Part shown: piece by piece, positions 1 through 6,842 of the stretch | How the letters are laid out: each line of letters opens with the position of its first letter | Numbering within the stretch: the stretch's first letter is position 1 | Source: Candidatus Methylomirabilota bacterium | GTDB taxonomy: Bacteria > Methylomirabilota > Methylomirabilia > Rokubacteriales > CSP1-6 | Direction: 5' to 3' | NCBI GenBank assembly: GCA_036001065.1 | Contig: DASYUQ010000131.1 | Coordinates: forward strand, 1 to 39,912 | DNA length: 39,912 nt | Program-made: the position numbers and the translations under genes | Notes under the pieces: generated by a model | Database searches by the model: none | What the model was told of the DNA's origin: nothing | Seen by the model: the letters and a program-made list of their open reading frames with translations, nothing else

Positions 1-950
1 TAGGCGTTGCCGGCGGTGTCGACGGCGATCCCAGAGCCCCCGTCAAGGCCACCGCTCCCGAGGTAGGTGGAGTAGAACAGCACCGGGTCGATGATCAGCG
101 GCTGGCTGGCGACGTAGGCCGCCACCCGAAAGCTGACCTGATGCCTGTCCGTGAGCACATAGCCGCCCTGAATCTCTGTCCTGACGCCGTCGACCTCCTG
201 GTAGATGACGGGCTTCCGCTGGCGGATCGGTCCGGCGGCCGTGTGCAGCACGAGGTCCCCCTGGGCATCCACTTCCAAGCGGGCGGCGCCCTGGAAGCCG
301 AGGACGATCCGGGTGGGGTCGGCGCCCGGGCGCACGACGAAGTCGTACTCGAGTTGCCGCTGGTTGCCGTAATAGATGAGGTCGATGCCCGGGTAGATGT
401 CGTCGTATCGCACCTTGGCGTACGTCGGCACATTCGTGCGCCACGTCGTGGGATCGTTGCCCATGAAGTAGTTGGCCTTGCCGGGGAGCTCCTGCAGCCC
501 GGTCACGCGTGGAGTCGTGTTCGCGCCAGCGAATATCATGCGAATGGCGGTCACGGTCGCCAGTCCTCGCGGCGCCGGTTGGCCATGTGCGATGGGCTTG
601 CGCGCTGGCGGCTCTCGCTTCGTCAGAACGACCATTGCGTCGGTGGAGGTGAGGAAGAGCGTCTGCCCGGGACCGCGGGCGAGAAATTTGACTTGGGGAT
701 CAGTCTGCCCGCGATTGGCCTCGAAGGACAAGGGCAGCTTGCCGTAGGTCTCGCTCACCCGTACCTGGACAGCTTGGTTCGGCTTGGAGCTGGTCACCAG
801 CGCAAGACTTCGCTCGGTCGAAGACGTGATGTCGTCGACATTCGCGGCTGACCAGCCTAGCGGCTGCAGCATGAGACCTGCTGCAATGAGCCAACCGAAC
901 GGAAGGGGCGACAGCCGAAGCGACCGGCGCAGGGATCTGCTCATGCCCAT
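1..950 (-). CDS. SBBP-repeat / DUF7948 beta-propeller secreted protein, N-terminal part (runs off window start)
   Basis: Reading the complement from base 950 gives about 316 residues open to base 1, with no stop, so the gene is truncated by the window edge. The N-terminus has basic residues (MGMSRSLRRSLRLS) and a hydrophobic stretch (FGWLIAAGLMLQPLG) that looks like a signal peptide. Then follow FEANRGQTDPQVKFLARGPG, MGNDPTTWRTNVPTYAKVRY, DDIYPGIDLIYYGNQRQLEY and IIDPVLFYSTYLGSGGLDGG. These are hallmarks of the DUF7948 domain that precedes SBBP beta-propeller repeats; the last residues (GIAVDTAGNAY) are the first such repeat. A GAGGAAAG Shine-Dalgarno lies just upstream of the ATG at 950; a second ATG at 944 is possible. 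Likely exported and surface-associated. Ligand unknown. Confidence 0.85.
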   Translation of the reverse strand, partial: MGMSRSLRRSLRLSPLPFGWLIAAGLMLQPLGWSAANVDDITSSTERSLALVTSSKPNQAVQVRVSETYGKLPLSFEANRGQTDPQVKFLARGPGQTLFLTSTDAMVVLTKREPPARKPIAHGQPAPRGLATVTAIRMIFAGANTTPRVTGLQELPGKANYFMGNDPTTWRTNVPTYAKVRYDDIYPGIDLIYYGNQRQLEYDFVVRPGADPTRIVLGFQGAARLEVDAQGDLVLHTAAGPIRQRKPVIYQEVDGVRTEIQGGYVLTDRHQVSFRVAAYVASQPLIIDPVLFYSTYLGSGGLDGGSGIAVDTAGNA

Positions 951-1111
951 GGCTTTCCTCACTCGCCTTGCTGAGCGGAGGATCGAGCGAACAGCAGGAG
1001 TGGAACATGGACCGACGCCAAGCAATACCGACGATCGCAGGAAATTGAGACCCCCGGATGGACGCCTCTAGACCCCGGATGGGGGCCCACGAGGGGGGTG
1101 ATGAGAGTAGG

Positions 1112-1636
1112 ATGAGCGGCCAAAGGGCCGTGACCACGAATCTCGACGACTTCGGCACCACGCTAGGCGCGCGCGAGCGATGGTCGACGCTGGCGGCCGT
1201 CGGGCTCGGCGTGGTCGGGATGACCGCCCTCGGGCTGGTCTTCACGGTCAGGAGCGGCGACGTGCGCTGGCTGTTTCTGAGCCTGCCGCTCACGCTGGTG
1301 CTCTTCGTGGTGGGACGGCTGGCGCCGACGGGCTATCGGCTGGCCGCGGACGGCGTCCACGTCGAGCGGCGCGCCGGCCCCAAGGTCATCCCGTATCGCG
1401 TCATCCGCTCCGTCGATCGTGCGCCGCGCCCCCTCCGCGGCCTCAGCCTGACCGCCTCCAAGGGCGTCTTCGGCCGCTTCGGGCGCTTCTGGAACACGAC
1501 GCTCGGCTTCTATCGCCTCTTCGTCACCAACAGCGACGGCGTCGTCTGGCTCGAGACTTCCGACGGCTGGGTGGGGCTCTCGCCCGATCGCCCCGATGAC
1601 TTCGTCGAGCGCCTGCGCGGGCGGCTGGGACGCTGA
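1112..1636 (+). CDS. Membrane-anchored bacterial PH-domain-like protein
   Basis: The 174-residue protein has two hydrophobic segments near the N-terminus (about residues 27-45 and 52-70). A soluble beta-rich tail follows, with YRLAADGVHVERRAGPKVIP, YRVIRSVDRAP and VTNSDGVVWLETSDG, a pattern typical of bacterial PH (bPH) domains following a two-helix anchor. I chose ATG 1112 because a GAGGGGGG stretch lies 13 bases upstream and the 18 extra residues from the in-frame ATG at 1058 look non-coding. It is divergent from the beta-propeller gene and directly precedes the next membrane protein. Function unknown; such proteins are usually of unassigned role. Alternative: a generic two-TM DUF protein. 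Confidence 0.65.
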   Translation: MSGQRAVTTNLDDFGTTLGARERWSTLAAVGLGVVGMTALGLVFTVRSGDVRWLFLSLPLTLVLFVVGRLAPTGYRLAADGVHVERRAGPKVIPYRVIRSVDRAPRPLRGLSLTASKGVFGRFGRFWNTTLGFYRLFVTNSDGVVWLETSDGWVGLSPDRPDDFVERLRGRLGR

Positions 1637-1640
1637 CGTC

Positions 1641-2324
1641 GTGCTCCGCCGTCGGCGTCCGGTTGCGGCCTGGTGTGCGTGGGCGGTGGGACTGGCCGTG
1701 GTCACCGCCGCCGCGCTCAGCGCTCTGCTCGCATGGGATCCTCGAGTGGCGGCCCAGATCGTCAGCGAAGATCAGACGATCGAGTGGCTGCAGGTGGCGC
1801 TCTTGGCCGGCGCCGCGGGCTTCTGCCTCGTCGCGGCGACCCGACGGCCTCCGGCGCTGGACATTCTCCTCGTCCTCATGTTCGCCGGGATGATCGAACT
1901 CGAACTCGACCTCGACCGGAGGATCTTCGGGGTGCCGGTCATCGACACGCGGTTCCTGATGAGCCCGGCGGTCCCCCTCGGAATCCGGCTCCTGGTGATC
2001 CTCGTCCTGGCAGGGCTGGCGGTGGCGGTGCTCGCCTACGCCTGGCGGAGACGCGAGGACCTTTGGCGGGAGGCGCGGATCATGGCGCGTGAGCCCTGGG
2101 GCCGCCTCTTGCTGGCGGGTGGCCTCCTCCTTGGGCTGGTCCAGCTCTTCGAGAGCCGTTTGAACGCGCTCCTGCCCCTGCCCCGGTACTTCCTCGAGGA
2201 GTCCCTCGAGCTGCTCGCTGTGTTGTACTGCTTCGTGGCTTTGGCCTGGCGGGCGCGCCACGTCAAGACGGGTGGGCCTGACGCGCCGGGCTCCCGGTCC
2301 CGGCCGGGAGGCGTTTCCGGTTAA
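1641..2324 (+). CDS. Uncharacterised six-helix membrane protein
   Basis: Family not recognised. Starting at GTG 1641 (four bases after the preceding stop) it encodes 227 residues. An ATG at 1596 would overlap the preceding gene by 41 bases and add a non-hydrophobic leader, so GTG is preferred. Six hydrophobic segments are visible. Charged residues are concentrated at helix ends: ELELDLDRR after helix 3, FESRLN after helix 5 and YFLEESLELL at helix 6. The acidic residues inside or next to helices could bind a cation or proton, but this is speculation. Probably co-transcribed with the PH-like protein; only 9 bases separate it from the CoA ligase. Confidence 0.6.
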   Translation: MLRRRRPVAAWCAWAVGLAVVTAAALSALLAWDPRVAAQIVSEDQTIEWLQVALLAGAAGFCLVAATRRPPALDILLVLMFAGMIELELDLDRRIFGVPVIDTRFLMSPAVPLGIRLLVILVLAGLAVAVLAYAWRRREDLWREARIMAREPWGRLLLAGGLLLGLVQLFESRLNALLPLPRYFLEESLELLAVLYCFVALAWRARHVKTGGPDAPGSRSRPGGVSG

Positions 2325-2333
2325 GATTGATCG

Positions 2334-3887
2334 GTGATTCCGACCGCGCGCCGGCCTGAGCGCTTCAACGCCGCGGCCTTCTTCGTGGACCGGCACCTGG
2401 CCGAGGGACGCGGCGCTCGCACGGTCTTCCGCCACGCGGGATGCGCCGTGACCTACGCGGAGCTGGCCCGAAGCGCCAACCGCGCCGGCAGCGCGCTGGC
2501 AAGCCTCGGCGTCGAGATCGAGAATCGCGTGCTGCTCGTCCTCAACGACTCGCCGGCGTTCGCCGCCGCCTTCTGGGGCGCCGTCAAGACCGGGGCCGTG
2601 GCCGTCCCCGTCAACCCCCTGATGACCGACGAGGAGTACGCGTTCATCCTGGCCGACAGCCGCGCCAAGGTCGTCATGGCCGAGGCCGACGTGGCGACGC
2701 GGCTGACGGCCCTGCGCTCCCGATGCCCCTGGCTCCGGGCCGTCGTGGCCGTGGGCCGCCGGGTCGCCGACGCGCTCTTCCTGGACGACCTCGTGGCCGG
2801 CGCCCCTTCCACGCTGCCGGCCGCGCCGACGTTCGGAGAAGACATGATGTACTGGGGCTACACCTCGGGGTCCACGGGTCTGCCCAAGGCCGCCGTCCAC
2901 TCCCACCAGGACTTCGTGGCGGCCGCCGACCTGGTCGGGGCGGGCGTCTTCGGCCTCGGCCCCGACGACCTCGTCTTCTCGGCGTCGAAGATGTACTTCG
3001 CCTTCGGTCTGGGCAACACGCTCTACTTCCCGGCGCGGGTCGGCGCGGCCGCGGTGCTGGTGGAGCAGCGGCTCGATGCCGAGCGCGCGTTCGAGGTGAT
3101 CACCGCCGAGCGGCCGACCGTCTTCTTCGCGGTGGCGACGCTCTACGCCCGGATGCTCCACGTGAAGGAGGCGGAGCGGCGCTACGATCTCCGGTCGCTC
3201 CGGCTCTGCGTCTCCTCCGGCGAGGCGCTGCCGCCCGCGGTGTTCGATGGCTGGAAGGCGCGGTTCGGCCACGACTTGGTGGACGTCGTCGGATCGACCG
3301 AGGCGCTGCACGACTTCATCGCCAATCGTCCCGGCGCCGTGCGCCGGGGCTCGGCCGGCCAAATCGTTCCCGGCTTCGAGGCAAGGCTGGTCGACGATGC
3401 GGGCCAGCCCGTCCCCACAGGCGCGGTTGGGCACCTGCTCATCAAGGGCCCGACGACGTCGCCGTACTACTGGAACCGGCTCGAGCGGACGCGCGCCACG
3501 ATGCTCGGCCAGTGGCTCCGTACGGGCGACATGTTTTGGCAGGACGCCGACGGCTACTTCTACTTCGCCGGCCGCTCGGACGACATGCTCAGGGTCGCCG
3601 GCCTGTGGGTCGCCCCCGCCGAGATCGAGGCCGCGCTGGTCGAGCATTCCGCCGTCATCGAGGCGGGCGTCGTCGGGCGCCTGGACGCCGACGGGCTCAC
3701 GAAGCCTCAGGCCTTCGTGGTGCTGAATGACGGCCAGACCCCCTCCGCCGAGCTCGCTGCCGAGCTGGTGGCGTTCGTCAGGTCTCGACTGGCGGGTTAC
3801 AAGAGCCCCCACTCGATCGAGTTCGTCCCCGAACTGCCCAAGACGGCCACCGGCAAGATCCAGCGCTTCCGTCTGAGGGCGCCGTGA
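2334..3887 (+). CDS. Benzoate-CoA ligase family protein (AMP-forming)
   Basis: 517 residues, the normal length for benzoate/aromatic-acid CoA ligases. These activate a carboxylate with ATP to an acyl-adenylate and then transfer it to CoA in the cytoplasm. The N-terminus (FNAAAFFVDRHLAEGRG, residues 11-27) is the signature of the benzoate-CoA ligase subgroup. The P-loop motif YTSGSTGLPK is at 176-185. LRTGDMFWQDADGYFYFAGR and SDDMLRVAGLWVAPAEIE form the hinge region. PKTATGK near the C-terminus places the catalytic lysine at about 508. The start is GTG 2334. The stop overlaps the start of the ABC ATPase by four bases (GTGA), so the ligase is translationally coupled to an importer. Substrate is inferred to be an aromatic or related acid; not proven. 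Confidence 0.85.
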   Translation: MIPTARRPERFNAAAFFVDRHLAEGRGARTVFRHAGCAVTYAELARSANRAGSALASLGVEIENRVLLVLNDSPAFAAAFWGAVKTGAVAVPVNPLMTDEEYAFILADSRAKVVMAEADVATRLTALRSRCPWLRAVVAVGRRVADALFLDDLVAGAPSTLPAAPTFGEDMMYWGYTSGSTGLPKAAVHSHQDFVAAADLVGAGVFGLGPDDLVFSASKMYFAFGLGNTLYFPARVGAAAVLVEQRLDAERAFEVITAERPTVFFAVATLYARMLHVKEAERRYDLRSLRLCVSSGEALPPAVFDGWKARFGHDLVDVVGSTEALHDFIANRPGAVRRGSAGQIVPGFEARLVDDAGQPVPTGAVGHLLIKGPTTSPYYWNRLERTRATMLGQWLRTGDMFWQDADGYFYFAGRSDDMLRVAGLWVAPAEIEAALVEHSAVIEAGVVGRLDADGLTKPQAFVVLNDGQTPSAELAAELVAFVRSRLAGYKSPHSIEFVPELPKTATGKIQRFRLRAP

Positions 3888-4657
3888 GGGTCCTGCTGGA
3901 GGGCCTGTCCAAGACGTACGCGGACCGCCACGGCCACCCGGTGGAAGCACTGCGCGAGGTGAGCGCGGCGGTGGAGTCGGAAGAGTTCGTGACGATCGTG
4001 GGCCCCTCCGGCTGCGGCAAGTCCACGCTGCTGCAGATCGTGGCCGGCCTGCTGGCGCCGAGCGGGGGGCGCGTGTACTTCGAGGGCGCGGCCACGGCGG
4101 GCCGGCTGATCACCGCGATGGTCTTCCAGGAGTTCGCCCTGTTCCCCTGGCGGACGGCGCAGGCGAACGTGGAGTTCGGGCTCGAGGAGCTGGGCGTGCC
4201 GGCGGCCGAGCGGGCGCGCCGGGCGCAGCAGTACATCGAGCTGGCCGGGCTCGGGGGGTTCGCGGGCAAGTACCCCCACCAGCTCTCGGGCGGCATGCGT
4301 CAGCGCGTGGGCATCGCGCGGGCCCTGGCGGTCGACCCGGCGGTGCTGCTGATGGACGAGCCCTTCTCCGCGCTCGACGCCCAGACCCGGCAGCTCATGC
4401 AGGAGGAACTGCTCGCCATCTGGGAGCGGACGCGGAAGACGATCATCTACGTCACGCACAACATCCAGGAGGCTGTCTACATGGCCGATCGGGTCATCGT
4501 GCTCTCGCGCCGCCCGGGGCGCGTGCTGGCGGAGGTGCCGGTGGAGCTGAAGCGGCCCCGGGTCGAAGCGATGGTTGCCGAGCCCGCCTTCATCCAGACC
4601 ACCGACCGGATCTGGGGCCTCATCAAGGATCAGGCGCGGCAGGCGCTGGTGGAATGA
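3884..4657 (+). CDS. NitT/TauT-type ABC transporter ATP-binding protein
   Basis: 257 residues with the full ABC ATPase set: Walker A GPSGCGKS at 40-47, Q-loop VFQEFALFPW around 80-89, signature LSGGMRQR at 134-141, Walker B LLMDEP at 155-160 followed by the D-loop SALD, and H-loop THN. The VFQEFALFPW and MRQRVGIARA pattern is typical of the nitrate/sulfonate/taurine family (SsuB/TauB/NrtD). It powers uptake through the permease encoded next. The GTG start overlaps the upstream ligase by 4 bases. The stop lies in ATGAGCGC, a sequence repeated at the permease start 47 bases later. Substrate cannot be read from the ATPase. Confidence 0.92.
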   Translation: MRVLLEGLSKTYADRHGHPVEALREVSAAVESEEFVTIVGPSGCGKSTLLQIVAGLLAPSGGRVYFEGAATAGRLITAMVFQEFALFPWRTAQANVEFGLEELGVPAAERARRAQQYIELAGLGGFAGKYPHQLSGGMRQRVGIARALAVDPAVLLMDEPFSALDAQTRQLMQEELLAIWERTRKTIIYVTHNIQEAVYMADRVIVLSRRPGRVLAEVPVELKRPRVEAMVAEPAFIQTTDRIWGLIKDQARQALVE

Positions 4658-4676
4658 GCGCGCCCTGTGGGCGCGC
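4658..4676 (+). other. GC-rich hairpin after the ATPase stop
   Basis: GCGCGCCC (4658-4665), loop TGT, GGGCGCGC (4669-4676) form a perfect 8-bp stem directly after the ATPase stop codon. There is no T-run, so termination is doubtful. It could act as an RNA stability or translation-attenuating structure between ATPase and permease. It partly overlaps repeat B. Confidence 0.5.
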
Positions 4677-4709
4677 CTGTGAAGGCGCCCCCTCCGACCT
4701 ATGAGCGCA
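4669..4709 (+). repeat. Dispersed repeat B, copy 1 (ends in a start codon)
   Basis: These 41 bases recur with two mismatches on the minus strand at 22350-22390. The conserved part runs GGGCGCGCCTGTGAAG, then CGCCCCCTCCGACC, then ATGAGCGCA. In both copies that final ATG is the start codon of a gene (here the permease), although the two genes are unrelated. ATGAGCGC also occurs at the left boundary (4654-4661), so the insert looks as if it split an ATGA stop/start overlap. Confidence 0.8.
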
Positions 4710-5501
4710 GTCACCCGTATCACCGTGCAGGACCGCACGGGGTTCCTCCGGCGCCCCGATCATCGGCTGCTGCGCCTGCTGGCCCTGGTGGGCCTGGTGG
4801 CGCTGTGGGAGCTGCTGGCGCGCATCGGCTGGGTGCCGGTGCTCTTCCTGCCCTCGCCCCTGGGCGTGCTGCGTGAGGGCTGGGAGATGCTCGTCACCGG
4901 CGAGATCCTCGTGCACCTCGGCGCGAGCCTCCGCCGCCTCGTCCTCGGATTCGCGATCGGGGGCGGGCTGGGGGTGGTCGTCGGGATCACGGTCGGCTTC
5001 TTCGCGGTGGCGGAGGCGATCGGCACCCCGTTGATCGCGGCGACGTTCCCCATTCCGAAGATCGCCCTGCTGCCGTTGCTGATCCTCTGGCTCGGCCTGG
5101 GCGAGGCCTCCAAGGTGGCAGTGATCGCCCTCGGCGTCTTCTTCCCGATGGCCATCAACACCTACACGGGCGTGCGCCAGGCCGACCCCCTCCTGATCCG
5201 GGCGGCCGTCGCCTTCGGCGCGCGGCGCTCGGGCGTGATCCGCAAGGTGATCCTGCCTTCGGCCCTGCCCATGATCTTTGCCGGGCTCCAGCTCGGCGCC
5301 GGCACCGCGCTGCTGCTGCTGGTCGCCGCCGAGATGATCGCCGTGGAGTCCGGCATCGGGTTCCTCGTGCTCCACGCCGGCAACATCATGGCGACGACGA
5401 AGCTCATGGTGGGGATCGTGCTGCTGTCGCTTCTGGGGGTGGTTTCCCACTGGGGCCTGGGCCGCCTGGAGCGCCTGGCGATCCCCTGGCGGGTGGGGTG
5501 A
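4701..5501 (+). CDS. NitT/TauT-type ABC transporter permease
   Basis: 266 residues with about six transmembrane segments, beginning LLRLLALVGLVALWELLARI. The cytoplasmic EAA-like loop sits around AVAFGARRSGVIRKVILPSA, which contacts the ATPase. SSILRT-like features of this family are visible in FPIPKIALLPLLILWLGLGE and in PLLIRAAVAFG. The family is SsuC/TauC/NrtB, inner-membrane permeases that usually work as homodimers with the ATPase. Its start codon is the last element of repeat B, and the usual purine-rich Shine-Dalgarno is replaced by CCCCCTCCGACCT. It ends 6 bases before the convergent small gene at 5508-5693. Confidence 0.9.
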   Translation: MSAVTRITVQDRTGFLRRPDHRLLRLLALVGLVALWELLARIGWVPVLFLPSPLGVLREGWEMLVTGEILVHLGASLRRLVLGFAIGGGLGVVVGITVGFFAVAEAIGTPLIAATFPIPKIALLPLLILWLGLGEASKVAVIALGVFFPMAINTYTGVRQADPLLIRAAVAFGARRSGVIRKVILPSALPMIFAGLQLGAGTALLLLVAAEMIAVESGIGFLVLHAGNIMATTKLMVGIVLLSLLGVVSHWGLGRLERLAIPWRVG

Positions 5502-5507
5502 CGCGGG

Positions 5508-5693
5508 TCAGGCCAGGCTCAGCACATACTTGATCGCCGCGACGCAGGCCAGCATCCACACGAGGACGAGGAGCGCGCCGCGGAACGCGCGCCCGGGCCC
5601 GGAGCGATGGCGGCAGCCCGTCATCTTCGTGAGGCGCAGGGGGTTCGAGGGACGGGCCAGCCGTGACGTGGTCGGGGCGCTCGGTTTCGGCAT
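5508..5693 (-). CDS. Small tail-anchored membrane protein (61 aa)
   Basis: Family not recognised. The reading frame from ATG 5693 encodes 61 residues: a basic, Ser/Pro-rich N-terminal half (MPKPSAPTTSRLARPSNPLR, with LTKMTGCRHR following) and a C-terminal hydrophobic helix (GALLVLVWMLACVAAIKYVL) ending four residues later. A strong GGAGGAG Shine-Dalgarno lies 3 bases upstream of the ATG, which favours this start over a longer frame from 5726. It is convergent with the permease and 138 bases from the divergent substrate-binding protein gene. The role could be an accessory of the importer, or unrelated. Confidence 0.5.
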   Translation of the reverse strand: MPKPSAPTTSRLARPSNPLRLTKMTGCRHRSGPGRAFRGALLVLVWMLACVAAIKYVLSLA

Positions 5694-5737
5694 CGGCTCC
5701 TCCGTCCGATCGAGAGTCGTTCCCAAACCGGATGCCT

Positions 5738-5765
5738 TTGGCTCCGTTCGGCGTCAGGATAGACT
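5738..5765 (+). promoter_or_regulatory. Candidate sigma-70-type promoter of the substrate-binding protein gene
   Basis: TTGGCT (5738-5743) and TAGACT (5760-5765) are separated by 16 bases. They lie 67 bases upstream of the ATG at 5832, which is preceded by a strong purine tract (GGGAGGGAGGGGGAGG). Pattern match only. Confidence 0.35.
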
Positions 5766-5831
5766 GAACCGCTCGCGCGGACGGCAAACTTTATTGACGG
5801 TCACCACCGAATTCGGGAGGGAGGGGGAGGG

Positions 5832-6842
5832 ATGCGCTGGATCCTGGCAGTCCTGTCCATGGCCGTGCTGCTGGCCGGCTCAGCGGCCGGCGCCTCGGAG
5901 CGGGTCAAGGTCGGAGTCCTGAAGCTGACCTCCTCGGCGCCGATCTTCATCGGCGTGGAGAAGGGCTTCTTCAAGGAGTACGGGGTCGATCCAGAGCTGG
6001 TGTTCTTCCAGGCCGCGGCGCCGATCGCCACGGCGCTGGCCGCCGGCCAGGCGGAGGTGGGGGCCACCGGGCTGACGGCCGCCCTCTACAACATCGTGCT
6101 GGGGGGGGAGAAGCTCTGGATCGTCGCCGACAAGGGGCGGGAGTGGCCAGGCTACCCGCTCACGGCGATCGTCGTCCAGAAGGAGCTGTGGGAGACCGGG
6201 CTGCGCACGGTCCGCGACCTCAAGGGCAAGCGCATCGGCGTCACCCAGCTTGGATCCACGTTCCACTACCACATCGGCAACATCCTCGAGAAGGAGGGCC
6301 TCACCCTCGAGGACGTCAAGATCGTCCCGCTGCAGGCCTTGCCGTCCGTGATGGAGGCGCTGAAGGGCCGGCAGGTGGAGGCGATCCTCATCCCGCAGCC
6401 GTTCCCGGGGACGGCGGAGGCGCAGGGCTTCGGCAAGATCCTGGCGTGGGCCGGCGACCTGTTCCCCTGGCAGATCGCCACGGTCTTCTACTCCAGGAAG
6501 TTCGCCGCCGAGCGCGCCCGCGCCGTCAACTTCATGAAGGGCTACGTCAAGGCCTCGCGCTACTACCACGACGCGGTCCTGGTCCAGAAGGACGGGCGCG
6601 TCCAGGCCGGCCCCCACTACGACGAGGTCGTGGCCGTCACCGCCAAGTACATCGGGGCCAAGCCCGAGATCATCCGGCTGGGCTTTCCCTTTCAGGACCG
6701 CAACGGCCGGCTCCTCGTGCCCGACATCGAACGGCAGATGGCGTGGTGGGTCCGGCACGGGTTCGTGAAGTCGACCATTCCCCTCAAGGACATCGTCGAC
6801 ACGTCGTTCGTCGAAGCGGCCGTGAACGCGGTGCGCGAGTGA
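5832..6842 (+). CDS. NitT/TauT-type ABC transporter substrate-binding protein
   Basis: 336 residues. A signal peptide (MRWILAVLSMAVLLAGSAAG, cleavage near residue 20) leads into a type-2 periplasmic binding fold of the NMT1/SsuA/TauA family. Visible family features are KVGVLKLTSSAPIFIGVEKG with FFKEYG directly after it, ALAAGQAEVGATGL, DLKGKRIGV and MEALKGRQVEAILIPQP. It delivers ligand to the permease at 4701-5501, from which it is separated by the small minus-strand gene. It is likely transcribed from its own promoter in the 5694-5831 gap. Its last bases overlap the flavoprotein start by 4 (GTGA), so expression continues into the next group. Ligand unknown; the neighbouring CoA ligase hints at an aromatic acid. 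Confidence 0.88.
   Translation: MRWILAVLSMAVLLAGSAAGASERVKVGVLKLTSSAPIFIGVEKGFFKEYGVDPELVFFQAAAPIATALAAGQAEVGATGLTAALYNIVLGGEKLWIVADKGREWPGYPLTAIVVQKELWETGLRTVRDLKGKRIGVTQLGSTFHYHIGNILEKEGLTLEDVKIVPLQALPSVMEALKGRQVEAILIPQPFPGTAEAQGFGKILAWAGDLFPWQIATVFYSRKFAAERARAVNFMKGYVKASRYYHDAVLVQKDGRVQAGPHYDEVVAVTAKYIGAKPEIIRLGFPFQDRNGRLLVPDIERQMAWWVRHGFVKSTIPLKDIVDTSFVEAAVNAVRE

Noticed and set aside
141-851. Plus-strand 236-residue open frame in the first kilobase
   Set aside because: It is antisense to the DUF7948/SBBP gene, whose minus-strand motifs are unambiguous; the plus-strand translation has no recognisable fold.
1524-3950. Minus-strand 808-residue open frame
   Set aside because: GC-rich third-position shadow of the membrane protein and CoA-ligase genes; Arg/Gly/Pro-rich with no domains.
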